Positions 42,572 through 42,873 of a DNA stretch of 42,873 nucleotides are shown in pieces; position 1 is the first letter of the stretch, and each line of letters starts with the position of its first letter. The notes under the pieces are model-generated. The model was not told where the DNA came from, ran no database searches, and worked only from the letters and a program-made list of their open reading frames with translations. The translations under genes and the position numbers were made by a program. This DNA comes from an uncultured Lachnospiraceae bacterium (GTDB taxonomy: Bacteria > Bacillota > Clostridia > Lachnospirales > Lachnospiraceae). Location: contig CAMKQB010000009.1 in NCBI GenBank assembly GCA_946414825.1, positions 1 to 42,873 of the forward strand. Reading direction: 5' to 3'.

Positions 42572-42633
42572 GCACCAAGGTTAAGAATGTAAATCAAAAC
42601 CCCTTGGGGATTACTATCAATCCCGTGGTGTAA

Positions 42634-42705
42634 CTCCCCGAGTTGGGCTCGAACCAACAACCCTTCGGTTAACAGCCGAATGCTCTACCATTGAGCTATC
42701 GAGGA
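42634..42705 (-). tRNA. tRNA-Asn (anticodon GTT)
   Basis: 72-nt tRNA: acceptor TCCTCGA/TCGGGGA with one T-G pair, discriminator G, anticodon loop CTGTTAA, T-arm GTTGG/CCAAC. First tRNA after 23S rRNA. CCA not encoded. Confidence 0.97.
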
Positions 42706-42707
42706 TT

Positions 42708-42742
42708 GGTATTGATTTGCTTTAGCAAATCAATGCTGCGCT
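42708..42742. repeat. Second copy of the ATTGATTTGC hairpin repeat
   Basis: GGTATTGATTTGC, a short loop, then GCAAATCAATGCTGCGC. The same unit, differing only in the loop, is at 42454-42487. Located between tRNA-Asn and the 23S 3' end; the remaining bases up to 42832 show no gene, in particular no 5S rRNA. Confidence 0.85.
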
Positions 42743-42832
42743 ATAGTTAGCAAAGTACATTAATTGTACTTTCAAAACTTCATACAGTTCATATCTATTC
42801 AAGACTACATTACGTATCTACCTAATTCTAGG

Positions 42833-42873
42833 AAAAGCTCACGACCTATTAGTACTCCTCAGCTGAGTGTGTT
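42833..42873 (-). rRNA. 23S rRNA, 3' end (partial)
   Basis: The minus strand reads CTGAGGAGTACTAATAGGTC followed by GTGAGC, the conserved extreme 3' end of bacterial 23S rRNA. Only the last 40 or so nucleotides are in the window; the mature end is approximate. Confidence 0.9.

Noticed and set aside
42457-42742. CRISPR array in the tRNA spacer
   Set aside because: The hairpins differ from each other in sequence, lack regular spacing and unique spacers, and no cas genes are near.

Overview
The window reads as a low-GC clostridial chromosome, most likely a gut or rumen Lachnospiraceae. The basis is gene content: an NfnAB-type pair, VanW and GerMN proteins, a DUF815 ATPase, a sugar importer with a binding-protein/LytS/YesN sensor set, frequent TTG starts and strong AGGAGG ribosome sites. 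Genus was not determined. Almost every gene is on the minus strand; the only clear plus-strand gene is an AraC-type regulator at 21002-21835.

Right to left, in the direction of transcription: the window opens in the 3' end of a 23S rRNA (42833-42873), followed by tRNA-Asn, tRNA-Glu, tRNA-Met and a terminator, with no 5S gene between 23S and the tRNAs. Next comes a sensing and uptake locus for a monosaccharide (42123-31174): a diguanylate cyclase, a membrane-anchored sugar-binding protein, a LytS/YesM-type kinase, a YesN/AraC-type response regulator, a second binding lipoprotein, then a ChvE-like binding protein, a double ATPase, a permease and a small membrane protein. It resembles the XylFII-LytS-YesN three-component arrangement known from solventogenic clostridia. 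tRNA-Asp and tRNA-Leu follow, then two membrane proteins of unknown function (30630-29105).

The most interesting part is 29079-21866. A strong promoter drives a short leader with a 39-residue ORF containing four consecutive Cys codons. An 11-bp hairpin begins in the last Cys codon, its loop holds a segment complementary over 9 nt to the 5' arm of a strong intrinsic terminator, and the terminator stands just before a SAM-dependent methyltransferase gene. This has all the parts of a cysteine-responsive ribosome-mediated attenuator. Downstream are MetQ, an opine dehydrogenase, a class I aminotransferase, MetN, MetI and an Asp/Glu-racemase-family protein. A dyad, consensus ATARGTTYTTCCTAT, lies beside the leader promoter and again before metQ, which suggests a shared regulator. 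I infer an undescribed cysteine- or sulfur-linked pathway for uptake and conversion of an opine-like or N-substituted amino acid.

The AraC-type regulator diverges from an iron-containing alcohol dehydrogenase and an SDR gene (20856-18607). After an unknown membrane protein comes tRNA-Ser and a long run of closely spaced housekeeping genes (17404-41): NfnA and NfnB, MurJ, DUF815 ATPase, endonuclease III, a 36-residue membrane peptide, VanW protein, an AIR-synthase-related protein, polyphosphate kinase, an orphan histidine kinase with a GerMN lipoprotein, ComEC, an HTH-Uma2 fusion and DNA polymerase III delta. holA and the araC-type gene both have promoter elements placed so that transcription should start at the start codon, which suggests leaderless mRNAs.
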